Shown: in pieces, positions 32,540 through 44,310 of the stretch
Position numbering within the stretch: position 1 is the stretch's first letter
How the letters are laid out: every line of letters begins with the position of its first letter
NCBI GenBank assembly: GCA_047967505.1
Contig: CM106539.1
From: Dipteris shenzhenensis
Lineage: Eukaryota; Polypodiophyta; Polypodiopsida; Gleicheniales
Direction: 5' to 3' (one strand)
Length of the DNA: 64,000 bases
Position numbers and translations under genes: made by a program
The notes under the pieces: generated by a model
Databases searched by the model: none
What the model saw: the letters and a program-made list of their open reading frames with translations, nothing else
What the model was told of the DNA's origin: nothing

Positions 32540-34240
32540 ATCTGTTTAGGTTGGCAAAGAAACTAATGGATCATCTTCATGATCATGCCCATGATTTTCA
32601 TCTTGCAATGGGGTAACCTCTTCTCTTAACTTTTCTGTAATAGCCAACGGCTCTTCTGTAATAGCATCTGGTCCTTCTGTAATAGGATGTGGCTCTTCTA
32701 TACTAGCATCAATATCAGTGTATTGTTTATCTTCCGGCTGTTCATCCTCCACATCAGTCAAGTCTTGAATCATCTTTAAAGCTTGCATCATCTCCTCTGC
32801 CTGCACCTCTTCCTCTTGACACGAACTTTACTGAAACTCATGACCAACTGCTTCTTGCATCTGTCTTCTCTGTTACTAGATCCTCCGGTACCTGCATAGA
32901 CAATATCTTAGAAAAAATTTTGTTGTGTTAGTAGGTTAAACTGGTGTTGATACCATCTGTTGCCTCTATTGAAATTGCATAAGTTGCTGCAATAGTCTGT
33001 TTTTTCTCTTAAACTTTCTCTTGTAAAGCATTAGTGGTGTACCTCTGAAGCAAAAGCTTCGTATGGCCTCTGAGACAAAATTAGCAATCTTTCCTTGAAA
33101 TTATCCCAAGCATTCTGAGATATAGTAATCATTTTTGCTTGTACATGATCCATTGCATCAATCTTCATAATTATACCTTCCACCTCAGTATCCTCTAAAA
33201 GTGTCTTCAGCTCTTGTTCTACATACTTCAAAGATTCATTTTTTGCTTGCAATAACAAGCTATATGTTTGCAACTCTGTATTGCGTTTAGAAAGCAATTC
33301 TAAAACATTAAAAAAATCAACTTGCATCTCCTTCAGCCACTCATTGATAGTAGGTAAACATGCTTGTTGCTGCTCAATTTGATCCATTAATTTTTTCTCA
33401 GTCTCTTCTTTCTACTCCCTATAACTTTGAAACCGGTTCTATAGTTGTAACAGTTCTTGCTGTGGATATTCTGTAGTTCACCATGCCAGTCCTTCATCTG
33501 TTGCACCAATATTCTATTTTGTGTTTGCAATTCCACAATTTCATTGACTGATAGCTGCTGAAGTGTTTGTATCTAACTAGCATAGGCATTCAAAACACCA
33601 ACTGTTGTAGTAAATTGCTTATATGACACATAACTACGAGACTCCTTGTTTTTAAGTGTTGTTTTGATTTTTGCTTCACTATCTGTAAATTGATCCTTAG
33701 TAACTACTGTCAATCTTTTCTTTAAGTCACTTATTGCCCCCTTCTTCAACAAAATCTTCGATCTGGATTTTATTATTGATGGTTCTTGAAGAACCTTCTT
33801 CTCCTTACCTATGATTGGTGTATTCCATAAAGTTGTAGATAATGACTTTCTTGTAGCCATCTCCACCACGTATTGTTGATATATGTACATACTTGGCTTT
33901 GACCAAGTGATCAATGGTATCCTTAACTGTATCATCCAAATCTTCAAATAGCTTTTTCCCTTTTTCCAAATGGAATGCTTTCCCTCTTCTAGACCACATG
34001 ATCAAATAAAGCTGTAATATATAGTATGATTCTGGAAAACCGATTCGGAGTCAGGGATTGTTTCCTTGAGATCTCCTGCATTAACTTTGTGTACAATAGC
34101 ATTGCCCACAACACCTTTTCCCCTTGTTCTATAGCTAACAAGTAAGCAATATAATTTTCTTTGGCCATATAATCATTCCGAACCAGTAACACAACCCTCT
34201 CTATAAACCAACCCAAATGCTGCTTTCTGATTGGATCCTA
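32540..34240 (-). pseudogene. Retroelement-like coding relic with coiled-coil segments
   Basis: The minus strand holds four open pieces: GWFIERVVLLVRNDYMAKEN with YIAYLLAIEQGEKVLWAMLL (34216-33989), KLFEDLDDTVKDTIDHLVKAK (about 33950), a Glu/Gln/Leu-rich helix-forming piece (33387-33031, LQAKNESLKYVEQELKTLLE) and an acidic tail with three repeats of the type PxAITEEP (32806-32546). The first piece is reminiscent of the plant-transposon ORF found in Athila-type gypsy elements, but I cannot confirm that. It sits directly beside the reverse-transcriptase scrap, on the same strand. Confidence 0.4.
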
Positions 34241-34261
34241 TACTTTACCAATCATAGAATA

Positions 34262-34620
34262 AATTTTGGATGAAATTGGATTTCCAAACTCGGCACAAAA
34301 GTGCCTCATGAAGTGGCAAAAGTAGTCTTGTACACATCTTCTTTTGCAATTTTGATTTGATAAAACCTGAGTAGCCATCACAAAAAGTGTACATCTCATG
34401 GCCGCTCACCTTCTCCTAAATGATGTCTTGAAATGGCAAAGGATGACTTTTTGTGGCCGCGTTGAGTTTCTTGTAGTTGATGCAAACCCGCCACTTGTTG
34501 TTCTTCTTAGGAGTGACAACTACAGTTGGTGTTGTGATTGGAATAATGAATCCAGCTTCTGCACCTCTATGCGTAGTGCATCAGTTTCAATTGGACCTAA
34601 CCTTTGAAACTTACATGTTG
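34262..34620 (-). pseudogene. Ty3/gypsy reverse-transcriptase fragment
   Basis: The minus strand translates as AGFIIPI, then VVVTPKKNNKWRVCINYKKLN and AATKSHPLPFQDII, then HEMYTFCDGYSGFYQIKIAKE and KTTFAT. This is the classic N-terminal half of gypsy RT (the xPKKNGKWR-CxDYRxLN block and the FLDGYSGYxQI block). Stops interrupt it after FQDII and after FATS, where Trp (TGG) is expected. The YxDD half, RNase H and integrase are absent. Confidence 0.85.
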
Positions 34621-34752
34621 GAGCTAGGGTGTCCAAATGAGTCTACTACCCATGAAACTTAGAGTGAGTCTAGGTTGGGATCATGTGTGTTGCCAATAGA
34701 GGTGGACAAACCATGAAGCTTCCCATAGACTACTGCTAGGGGTCAAGGTCAT

Positions 34753-35090
34753 CAATTTGTGGGGGGGTGTTAGAACAAATTGATGAAGGTATACCTATGT
34801 TTGTGTGCGCTTGTGTGTCCATGTGTGTGACCACCTATGTGGTGAGTGTGCATGTAGTAGGTGTGATTGATGATGTGTCAGCCAATAGGTGTGAGTGTGG
34901 AAGGTTCTAGTGGATGATTGAGAGATTCATGGAGAGATCAGTGGAGTGATTTGTGGATCTGGGATGCCCTCTCTTGAGCTCACATACAATGTATTACTGG
35001 CCTATATATTGGAACTTCCTCTCATGAATAGAAAACACTTTTTCCTTCAATGTTGGTCTCATCATGTCTTCCTTTTAGTTCCTTCAATAG
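34753..35090 (+). repeat. Possible 3' LTR start with polypurine tract
   Basis: tttgtgggggggTGTTAGAAC (34757-34776) looks like a polypurine tract followed by an LTR start at 34768. The following 300 bp is GT-rich and includes a TATA-like cctatatattgg. No partner LTR or end was found. Confidence 0.3.
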
Positions 35091-35367
35091 GGAGACTGTG
35101 CAAAAGTGAAGAAAACAAGCAAATGTAAGGGAAACAGAGGAGGGTAGCAACAATGGACCTAATAATGATTATGTCAACCAATCTAGGGAAACAAGATGGC
35201 ATCTTCAAAGGATATTGATAGGCAAGGAACAAACTAGAATAAACACCACCTTGCAATGCCAGCATTTAGTTTTGGCTCACCAAGATGGGAAAAGGGTGGT
35301 TGAGGGAAAGATGGTAGATGCATTTTGGGAAATTCAAAGAACCAACCAATGTAGTCAGGTTAAGTCT

Positions 35368-36096
35368 CTAGAGTGGACAATTTTCAAAGGAAAGTACAAT
35401 GCAATTATCTCTAAAAAAAGCCTTGCAGTACCAACACCATGTTTCTTTGCTATAAGAAAACACCCATATGGTCACCCAATACCTCAAATGGTGTGGCGGT
35501 GCAATATCACATGCACGCATGCATGGAATATTAGACTCCAACATCAATCCTGTACTAGATACCATCCCAAATGTGTAGCCTATGCAGTAAGGGACATCCC
35601 TTCCACAAGAAGAGGTTGGCTCTCTCATAGTAGCAGCAGGCTTCAAGGAGACAACTGGGTTTGGAAGAAGTGAGCAAAGGACTACATGTGTAGTTGCTAA
35701 GAGTAGCAGGGGCAAAGGCATCTTGGGAAAAATTCTGCTTGCCATGATACTTGATGCATGTATCATATAGGAAAGGGTTGTAAAGTTGGCTAAACATGAA
35801 GTTTTTATGATAGAAAGCAAGGGCAACAACTCAGCTAGTGGCTTGTAATATGAAATGGCAATAAAAGAGGCACCATGTTGTACATTTCTAGACTTCCAAA
35901 AAGAAGCAAGGGGCAGGAAACCATACTTGGGATGCAAGCACATATATTTTGTGTTTCTTTGAGTCCTAGGCCTTGACACAGAAATGCATAGGTTCACCAG
36001 CATCCTATGCTGAAGAGCCAAGAGGGAAGGCTTGCCCTCACAAGGGAATGAACTTTCTAGTAGCCCATCATCATGATAATCTCTGATCCCACCCAA
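35368..36096 (-). other. Uncharacterised open frame (242 codons), probably not a gene
   Basis: A minus-strand frame with a Leu/Ser-rich translation (LLPLLSIIKTSCLANFTTLS, PLPLLLLATTHVVLCSLLPN). No domain is recognised. The plus strand is also open over part of it (35215-35673). In a repeat-rich region of this kind a chance or antisense frame is more likely than a gene. Confidence 0.2.
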
Positions 36097-36394
36097 AAGT
36101 TTACCTATAGGTGCAATTCATAATTACCATGTAGACACACATATTTTGAAGAATGGCAAGGTTGAGGCATGCTCGGTTAATAGTTTTGAGCAAGGGAAAG
36201 GACAAAAAATTTGCTTATCCTTAATGAAAGTAGTTAGTTTCGCTGTAACAAAAGATCTAGTGCATGGTCTCTGCATGGTGTAGCACCTCGTTCATCAAAC
36301 CAATATTTGTATTGCATGCAGGTTCCTGATTAAAATGGTACTTTGTGCACAAGGCATGCTCCTTTGTGCATAGATTATTGATGCTACACTACTC

Positions 36395-36694
36395 TCTCTC
36401 TCTCTCTCAATATTGTCCTCTCACTCTATGGATATAAGCTTATATATACACAAGATGAATGTTAATTTGAGATCAAGGGACCTATCAAAAGGTCTATTGG
36501 TTGAAGAAAGACTTTGCGTGCTCCAAAGCATTGCAACCAAAACAAGCGGGACATCCACTTGAGTTCTCTCCCAAACAAACTAAAAAGAGTGTGTTAACCT
36601 CCCTCCGTCCCCCCCTCCCCCCTCCCCCCCCCCCCCCTGTCTCTCTCTCTCTCAAATAAACTAAAAACAGTGGGTTAACCTGCCTCCCCCCCCC

Positions 36695-36734
<40 letters not shown>

Positions 36735-36835
36735 CAAACCATTGCAACTAAAAACAAGCGGGACATCCACTTGAGTTCTCTCTCAAATAAACTAAAAAGA
36801 GTGTGTTAACCTCCCTCCCTCCCTTCCTCTCTTTG
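36395..36835. repeat. Triplicated 75-bp block with CT/C-rich microsatellites
   Basis: The block with aacaagcgggacatccactt and gagtgtgttaacctccctcc occurs at about 36538-36605 and 36754-36820. A partial copy lies between (about 36650-36690). Each ends in a (CT)n or poly-C run. 36840-37040 shows no gene. Confidence 0.8.
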
Positions 36836-37049
36836 TAAGCCTATGTGTCACCTCTAGAGGCCCCTCAACAACAGAATTTGGTCAATGAAGAGATTGGAAT
36901 TCAAGATGAATGGGCCCATTGTGTAGCACACTGCACAAGCATGTGGTGATCTTAAGTCCCATTCCATTGCTACAGGCTTAACACCAATCTAAGCATATGC
37001 CTGACTAGGATCATTTAATTTGTTGATGACGGGTAGCTAGAATTTGCAT

Positions 37050-38415
37050 GAGTGATTGAATTCCCGCACCGGCCTCCCCATGGCCCTATGGCACCCTTAA
37101 TGTATGGCAGGTGCGAGAGCATAGATGATGCAAGAGCAGTGATTGAAGAGATGATACAGTGGGATGTGGTCTCCTGGCGTGCCATGATCGCTGCATGTTC
37201 CCAGAACATTGTGGATGCATGTTCGACGGTCCTAGAAGAGGGTCAATTGATACTATTGCCCGCAATGCGTTGTATGGCAAATGCAAGAGCCTAGAGGATG
37301 CAAGGGCAGTGTTTGCAGGGATGCCACAGCGACTCCTGGAGTGTGCTCGTTCTGTGTGTTCAGATTGGGTATGGCAAGGTTTGTTCGGAGAAATGCAGGC
37401 TGAAGGCTTCAAGTAGATTGGATCACCTTCCTCTGTGTTGTGGAGGCGTGCGCACAAGTGTGACAGCCCCAGAAGATGGTCGAGAGATCAATGCTATTGC
37501 TGCTGGCAATGACTGGGAATTGAATGATGTTGTGAAGAAAGCCTTAGTCAATATGCTTGTCAAGTGTGGGAGCCTAGACGATGCGAAGGCAGTGTTTTCT
37601 GAGATACCCCAAAGGGATGTGGTCTCTTGGAATGCCATGATTGCTGCATGTGCCCAGAATGGGCATGGAGAGGCCCTGCAATTATTTGCTCAAATACAGG
37701 CTGAAGGCTTATTGCCAGACAAGATCATCTTCACCTGTGTTGTGGATGCATGTGCCACCGTGGCAGCCTTCCAGTGATCCATGCTTTCCTTCCAGGGAAG
37801 AAATTTGTGTCAGATGCCGTTGTGGGCATAGCGCTCATCCTTATGTATTGCAAGTGCGGAAGCCTATATGATGCATGGCAGTGTTGGCAGAGATTCCACA
37901 GCAGGATATTGTAGTCTTCTGGAGAGCTGCCATTGATGCGTGTGCCCAGAATGGACATGGCAAGCAGGCACTGCAACAGATTGATCAAATGCAGGCTGAA
38001 GGTTTCAAGCCGAACAGGGCCACCTTCATCTGTGCTCTCACTGCTTGCAGTCATGCGGGTCTGGTTTCTGATGGTAGCTGATACTTTGCCTCTATGAATA
38101 GAGAGCATGGAATAAGAACCTTGGTGGAGCATTATGTGTGCATGATTGAACTTCTTGGGTGAAGAGGAATACTGGAAGCGGCAGGGGACCTCAGTATGTC
38201 ACTTGAACATATTCCTTCATCTTGATTGAGCTTGCTTTCATCTTGCAGAATTCACAATGATGTTGAGCAGACTGTGCATGCTGCAAATTTTGTTTCTGAA
38301 TTAGACCCACAGAATGCTTCACCATATGTATTTCTAGTAAACTTCCATGTCAATGGAGGTAGGTTGGATGATGTGGTCAAGGTGGAAAAGACAATGGTGT
38401 GAAGGAGGCAGATCG
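37050..38415 (+). pseudogene. PPR (PLS-E class) pseudogene
   Basis: The plus strand keeps a long PPR gene in broken pieces: CESIDDARAVIEEMIQWDVV (about 37110), CKSLEDARAVFAGMPQR, the best-preserved stretch at 37470-37776 (VNMLVKCGSLDDAKAVFSEI, RDVVSWNAMIAACAQNGHGE), CKCGSLYDA, then CAQNGHGKQALQQIDQMQAE and LTACSHAGLVSDGS to 38081. An E-domain remnant follows (SELDPQNASPYVFLVNF, GGRLDDVVKVEKTMV) to about 38390. At least four frameshifts and stops (e.g. 37775, 38079) prevent a full protein. It is not a copy of the 18.5-21.2 kb gene: its repeats are of the CSQN/CAQNGHG type. Confidence 0.9.
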
Positions 38416-38889
38416 CAGTGGTATAGAGGCGATAATGTGGTGCCTGGACAGGTGCCTGGCACACATGAAATGCTTCATGATGTAGATAAATAACGCATGC
38501 TTTGATACCATGGCTAGTAGCTGGCTGTTGCACTTGGGCCCACGTCCATCTCCCAGAAAAATTTATTCTGCTTACAAGAACCTTTGGTTCTGTTCTACCT
38601 GAAATACTATCACCAAACTGATCGCTCAATGGAAAATAGTCATGAGGATATGGGGTCCATCACATTGAGCATGGTGTATGTTAATGTGCCGATTATGGTT
38701 AGATGGTTGTCAGAATTATCTCTTGAGACAATGTGCCAGTCAGTAAGTTGTTTTTAGCTATTTTGGTATGTACCTGGCTGTCTCATTGATATGTCCAGGA
38801 AACGAAATGCCACCCCAGTGTGAAGCCATATTGGCTATTTTTGGCATCCTTTAGAAAAGTACAACTATTTTTGGCAATTTTGGGAATAT

Positions 38890-41000
38890 CCTGATCAATT
38901 TGGATCAGATGTCAGTTCTGTCTTCACGGACAGCATTGCCCAATGTGTGGCTTTTGTCCAGTGAATGCTTCATAAGGAGTCATACCTTGTATCGGTTCGG
39001 TAGGAAGCCGATTAAGCAAGTAGTTTACTGTAGCTATTGCTTCTTCCCATTACTAATTTGGAAGATGCTTTTCACTAAGCATTGCTCTAGCACTGTCTGC
39101 TAAAGTCCCATTCTTCCTTTTAGCTCTTGCATTCTGCTGAGGAGTATCTGCACATGTGCATTGTCTTCGTATGCAGTGACTTTTGCAAAAGTTCATGAAT
39201 GCTGAAGACATGTATTCACCTCCTCTATCTGATCTCATGACCTTGATCTTTCTGCCTCTTTGGTTTTCTACCATGGCTTTGAATTCTTGAAATCTGGAAA
39301 GCACTTCAGATTTCTCTTTCGTAAAGCAGACCCAACAATATCTGCTATAGTCGTCGATGAAAGTCAAGTAGTAAAGTGAACCATTGATGCTGTGGGCTTG
39401 GGCATAACCATACATTTGTATGTATCAAATCAAGAATACCTCGTGCACGAGAGGTACTTCTGACAAAGTTGGTTTTCTTTTGTTTGCCGAAGCAGCACGC
39501 TTCACAAGCTTTTCTAAGAAATTGTAGCTTTGAAATCCCAATTGCCATATTCTGATTCCTGAGATCTAACAAGTACTTAAAGTTGACATGACCATATCTC
39601 TTATGCCATTTTGCAGATAGTGGCATCCATTGCATTTGAGCTGACATGGCATGCTTATCTAGTACTGTAGCTAGCATTCTGTATAAGCGTCCTTCCTTGT
39701 TTTGACACTTTTGATACTAGCTGACATCTTTTGGATTTGTCTCTGATAGTGCATTCATCACCGTTGAAGATGACTTTCTAATTGTGTTCCATCATTTGAC
39801 CTACTGACAAAAGGTTCTTGCTGAGCTTTGGAACATAGAGCACATCTTTCACTAATCCTTTTGTACCAGTGAATTGTTCATAGGGATAACACCTATCCCT
39901 TAAAGTGGATTTGGTGTATTGTCTGCTGTGTAGATGACATTTTTCTGTCCTTCTAATGGTTTTATCTCTGTGAACCATTTATGATGATTTGTCCTATGAG
40001 ATGATGCACCGCTGTCGATGTACCAAGGATCCTATTCCACTTGGTTGACTTGATAGCTCAAATCCTCTTTGGGATTGAAATTAGTGTCTAGGTACACTAC
40101 ACTGTATCAATCTGATGCAATTCCTCACTTGCAAGAAACATATTTCCATGTTCATTTGAAAAATGATTGTGACTAGAATATCCACCACGATGATTTCCTC
40201 TGCCTCGGGAATTCCCTCGTTGCTACTGGATTGACTGCCTTGGTCGTACTGCTTCTTGCGGCAATCTCTTTCATAGTGTCCAAACTTGTGACAATAGTTA
40301 CACTGAATGTTTGACACATTGGTGGATGCATTCCCTCGTCCTTGGAATCTTCCTCAGTTGGAATGATTTCCTCTTTGCTGATTCTGATGTTGTTGAGCAT
40401 GATGCTGATGCTGATGTTGATGCTGACTTTGATTTTGTTGATGATGACCAACTTTTTGGTATGATCTACCTTTGCCTTTGCCTCTGCCTCTACTTCTGCT
40501 TCTATCTGAAGTTGTGAATGCCTAATCATTAGAATGACCTTTACGTGCTTGAATGGCCTGAGTCCTAAGTTCTTCACCAAGTAGAACTGATTGAAGTTCT
40601 TCCAGTCTTGGAATTTGCTATTGAATGGCAATACTCTGGACTAGATTCTCGTATCCCTCTCCTAGTCCATTCAGAATGACTTGAACCATTTCTGCGGGGT
40701 TCATAGTCTCTCCTGGTGCTGCAAGTTGATTGTTGTAGTCTTTTATGTGGAGTACATAAGCATGACTGGTTTCAATGCTGTTGCGGAAACTCTGGTTGAT
40801 TTGGTTTCTAAGGGTGAGAATCCTGGATGTGTTCTTGGACTCATAGAGAGCTGCGAACATATCCCATGCTTCTTTCGATGTCTTAACTATGTCGAGCTAT
40901 CCTAGCATGACATCTTACACATTCTGCTTGATCAGGTGATAGGCATACTTGTCTTTCTTATCCCATTTTGCTTGAGCTCGGGCAATGGCAGGATTTGCTA
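38890..41000 (-). mobile_element. Truncated Copia element: gag, protease scrap and integrase
   Basis: Copia order is kept on the minus strand. Gag (about 40990-40560) has WDMFAALYESKN, NQSFRNSIETSHAYVLHIKD and VILNGLGEGYENLV. The zinc knuckle CNYCHKFGHYERDC is at 40317-40255. A protease region (about 40050-39780) has GLVKDVLYVPKLSKNLLSVG. The pre-integrase HHCC domain (39640-39470) has WHKRYGHVNFKYL and CEACCFGKQ. The integrase core (39415-39053) has TFIDDYSRYCWV and SDRGGEY. At the place of the third catalytic acid, usually PQQNGVAERKN, it reads PQQNARAKRKN, so Glu is replaced by Lys. The integrase tail (NRLPTEPIQGMTPYEAF) continues to about 38890. LTRs, reverse transcriptase and RNase H are absent, and the frame is broken repeatedly. 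Confidence 0.92.
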
Positions 41001-41269
41001 CTGGTGCAAAAATTGTTTGTGTAGCCCCCTTGTTCTTTTATCTGTGTTTTCATATTTTTTCTATTTTTTAGTAATTGAAGATGGTTTCATTATCCTTTAC
41101 TTTCGCCTTCTTTTATTTAATGTAGAAAAGAAATTTCCCCCCTTTCAAAAAAAAAAACAAAAATATAAAAGAACCCCCCCACCCGCAGTCTTATCCTATA
41201 TGACATGTATTAATAACCAACCAAAACTCTTTCCTCTCTTGATCTACCCTCTCTTACTCTATGGCCTCT

Positions 41270-41475
41270 TACTCATCCCTCTCCTATAGGTGCTCTTTCC
41301 CTTCTATAGGCACTTTTCCTTCTGGTATAGGTGCTCTTTTCCCTCCTACAGGTGCTTTTCCTTTTGCTACAATAACTCTTTGCCCTCCTATAGGTGCTTT
41401 TTTCCTCTTGATTTTTCCTCTCATATAGGATACAACTGCTCTTTCCCCTCCTACAACTATTGTTTTCCCAACAGG
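41270..41475. repeat. Degenerate minisatellite 'tataggtgctctttcccctcc'
   Basis: Seven or eight imperfect units of about 25-30 bp. It is AT-rich and non-coding on either side (41000-41930). Confidence 0.7.
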
Positions 41476-41944
41476 CATGGTCTGGAACATAGTGACACAA
41501 GTGTGAGCTCTGGTGTGTTGTAGAGGCATGGTCATGAAGAAAGTGACACAAGTAATGCAATATAAGGTAATGTTGATTTGAATTGTAGAGTATTGAGTAC
41601 ACCACCTCCAAATTTATTGTGTAGAGAGGTAAACCTTTTATATGCAAACTTGTCCCTTTTCCTTCATTTGTATCCAAAGTAATTACAAATTTATGACTCT
41701 CTCAACTTGTGACTCATTTTTAGATGATATTTTTCCAGTCAAATATCATAGAGCTACTCATGCTCTCGATTTTGAACTAAAAATATTTGCAATCAGAGTT
41801 ATAGGGCAAAAGTTATAGGTATTTTACTATTCTCTTCATATTCCATGCAATTAAGCTCTATTACTTGTATATATTTTTTTATAAAACTAATTTATAAAAA
41901 TATTATGAATATTCCAAGTCAAATAAATACTCTCCACCAAGTTT

Positions 41945-42290
41945 GATCATTCTGGTGACCATTTTTAGCAAATGTAGGAGGAATTCGACCACAGCACAGA
42001 AGGAAAAGTTCATCAAGATGTCACGGGTTGTCCCAAAATGCCAATGGCGAGGTGAATTTGGCCATTTGGAGGGTGTCCAAATGGCCAAATTCCCACCGTG
42101 GTCCAAATGGCCAAATTTGCATTGTGGCGGGATGATGTCTTGACCAACTTTGCCTTTTGCGCCACGCTCAAATTCCTCTTACATTTTCCAAAAACGGACC
42201 TGGAAATGGCCGAAGTTGTCAAATTCCTTCATCTAGTAGCCCTTCAAAATCTATATTTCTTCATAGAAAATCATGAAATGCATCAATTAT
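41945..42290. repeat. Foldback palindrome, copy 1
   Basis: A 17-bp perfect hairpin (gaatttggccatttgga, 42054-42070, pairing with 42076-42092) has a 5-base loop gggtg. It lies at the centre of much longer inverted arms: gaccatttttagcaaatgtag on the left answers cattttccaaaaacggacc on the right. An extra half-copy of the right arm start (tccaaatggccaaatttg, 42102-42119) has been inserted, making this copy asymmetric. It shares its sequence with copy 2. Confidence 0.85.
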
Positions 42291-42739
42291 AAGGTGATAT
42301 AGTAGCCAACCTAAAAATTAAAACAAAAGATACATGGACATAGCCAACCTCCATGACCAAGAAAACATAGAAAATGAAAATTGTAGATTCCTCTTAAAAA
42401 TATATATTTTTTCATGTAATGCATCAAGTGATTTAGTGATATTAAATTAAAAATTACATTGACATAGCTAACCTAAAAGGTGGCTCCAAAGGCAAGATAA
42501 ACAAAGAAATGAAAATCGACAAGGTGATGTAGTGGAAGATCGAAGTCTTTTGGATTAAATTAAAAATTTCATTGACATAGCCAACCTATAAGGTTCCTCC
42601 AAGGACAAGAAATTAAATTAAAAATATATTGCCTAAGGGTCTTACCAGAGCTGTGCTACAAGGCACATAAATTATCATATTGACCAACCATCATTTGCTA
42701 AGTTACTTGTAAATATTTTATTTTCTATGTTTATTTATG

Positions 42740-43165
42740 TTGAAGTTGATGCACCCCATGACTTTCTATAAAGACACATGGATTTCAAACAGGTAGATGA
42801 AGGAATTTGGCAATTTGGGCCATTCCAATGTCCATTTTTAGCAAATGAAGAAGGAATTTGATGGTGGCATAGAAGACAAAGTTGGTCGCAATGTCATGGG
42901 ATGTCCAAAAATGCAAAAATCCACCACGTCGCGAATTTGGCCATTTGGAGGGTGTCCAAATGGCCAAATTCGTACCATGGTGGGTTTTGGCATTTTTTGA
43001 CACCCCATGATGTCCAGACCAACTTTGCCTTCTATGCCATGATCAAATTCCTCCTACATTTGCAAAAAATGGACATTGAAATGGTTAAAGTTGTCAAATT
43101 CCTTCATCTACCCCTTCTAAATCTATATTTCTTCGTAGAAAATCATGAAATGCATCAATCCTTTA
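42740..43165. repeat. Foldback palindrome, copy 2 (about 420 bp)
   Basis: Centred at 42952. The inner perfect arms are 42933-42949 and 42955-42971 with loop gggtg. Complementarity continues outwards for about 200 bp on each side: ggtagatgaaggaattt at 42791 pairs with aaattccttcatctacc near 43100, and ttgatgca at about 42745 with tgcatcaa near 43153. The outline is that of a MITE or foldback transposon with almost no loop. The space between the copies (42290-42740) is AT-rich and empty of genes. Confidence 0.85.
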
Positions 43166-43169
43166 CAAG

Positions 43170-44310
43170 GTGATGTAGGAAAATCTCAAAATTTTGTTTT
43201 TTAACACTCCATCTAATCAATGTGGTGACATGGTCAAATCCCTTCTACATATGTATTGGAATGGCCAAACTTGACAAACAACATTTTATTGACTTGTAAG
43301 TTATGTCAAAATGTGATATAACTTTTGTGTGCAAGTTGATATAAAAAAAGATGCAATATTAAAAATAACAGATAATTAAAATAGCCATAACAAAAGATTC
43401 ACGATTTGGCCATAGATACATGAAAATTTTTAGCTTTAGATAGAAGAAGATTATTAGAAATTGGTGTTTGTATTTCAAATTGTATTACAAAGAGGCTTCA
43501 TAGCCTATTTCTCTTCTTCTTCAGCTCTAATACACCAATAATAGGGTCTTTGAATCCTCGACTAAGTTCTTAGAAAGACCGCTATGCTATTTGGAATCTC
43601 ACATTCAACTCGTAAGTTTTTATAATCTCATGTACAACACATTGGAATGGATCACGTAGGTTGCCTTGGGTCAATACTATGAATTCTCCATTCCTTCTTG
43701 TTCCAAATGGATAGATTCTCCATTCTTGCTTGCTACTGCACACATGAAGAAACATCATTTTAGAAATTTAAATTAAAATAAATGCAATGCATCATGTGAA
43801 TTCTTCTTCTTCAATCAACTTCTGAGCTTCAAGACTTACATTAGCAATGTCACGAGCGCCAAGCATCTCCTTTGCATCACCATTCCCTTCAAGTCCTACA
43901 TCACCTCCAAAACAACTTGCTCATGCATGAATTTTTGTCTTTCGATATGAAGAGTCCATATCATCCATGCCCAAAATTCTCATATCATCCTCTATGAAGT
44001 TCCTGAAAGAATATCTAAGGGAACCTTAGCAAAAGCAATGCACCACTATGAATAATCCAAAGAAAGAAATTACATTGAAACACTCTGGAATTAACCTTTT
44101 AGCTCATATTCTCCTCTTTAGAGCACCTCCAATGGTTCAAGATGCTTCTTTTCTTGAAAACAAAGATCATGGATCACATATTGATCCTACAATTGTACGG
44201 TCACATGGTAACATGGGAGATCTCCTCAAATGGTACCATCAATAGTCACAAAATTTACAAAGACTATGATACACCATGATAGAAGGTAGGTCATGTTTGA
44301 GGAGGGCTGA
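43170..44310. other. Non-coding stretch, nothing recognised
   Basis: AT-rich DNA with short frames only. No domain or repeat of note is visible. Confidence 0.5.

Noticed and set aside
38495-38510. Minus-strand TGGTATCAAAGCATGC resembling a primer-binding site
   Set aside because: One mismatch to the initiator tRNA-Met site, and no LTR or polypurine tract could be found around it. It lies beside the PPR pseudogene and is probably chance or a lost solo element.
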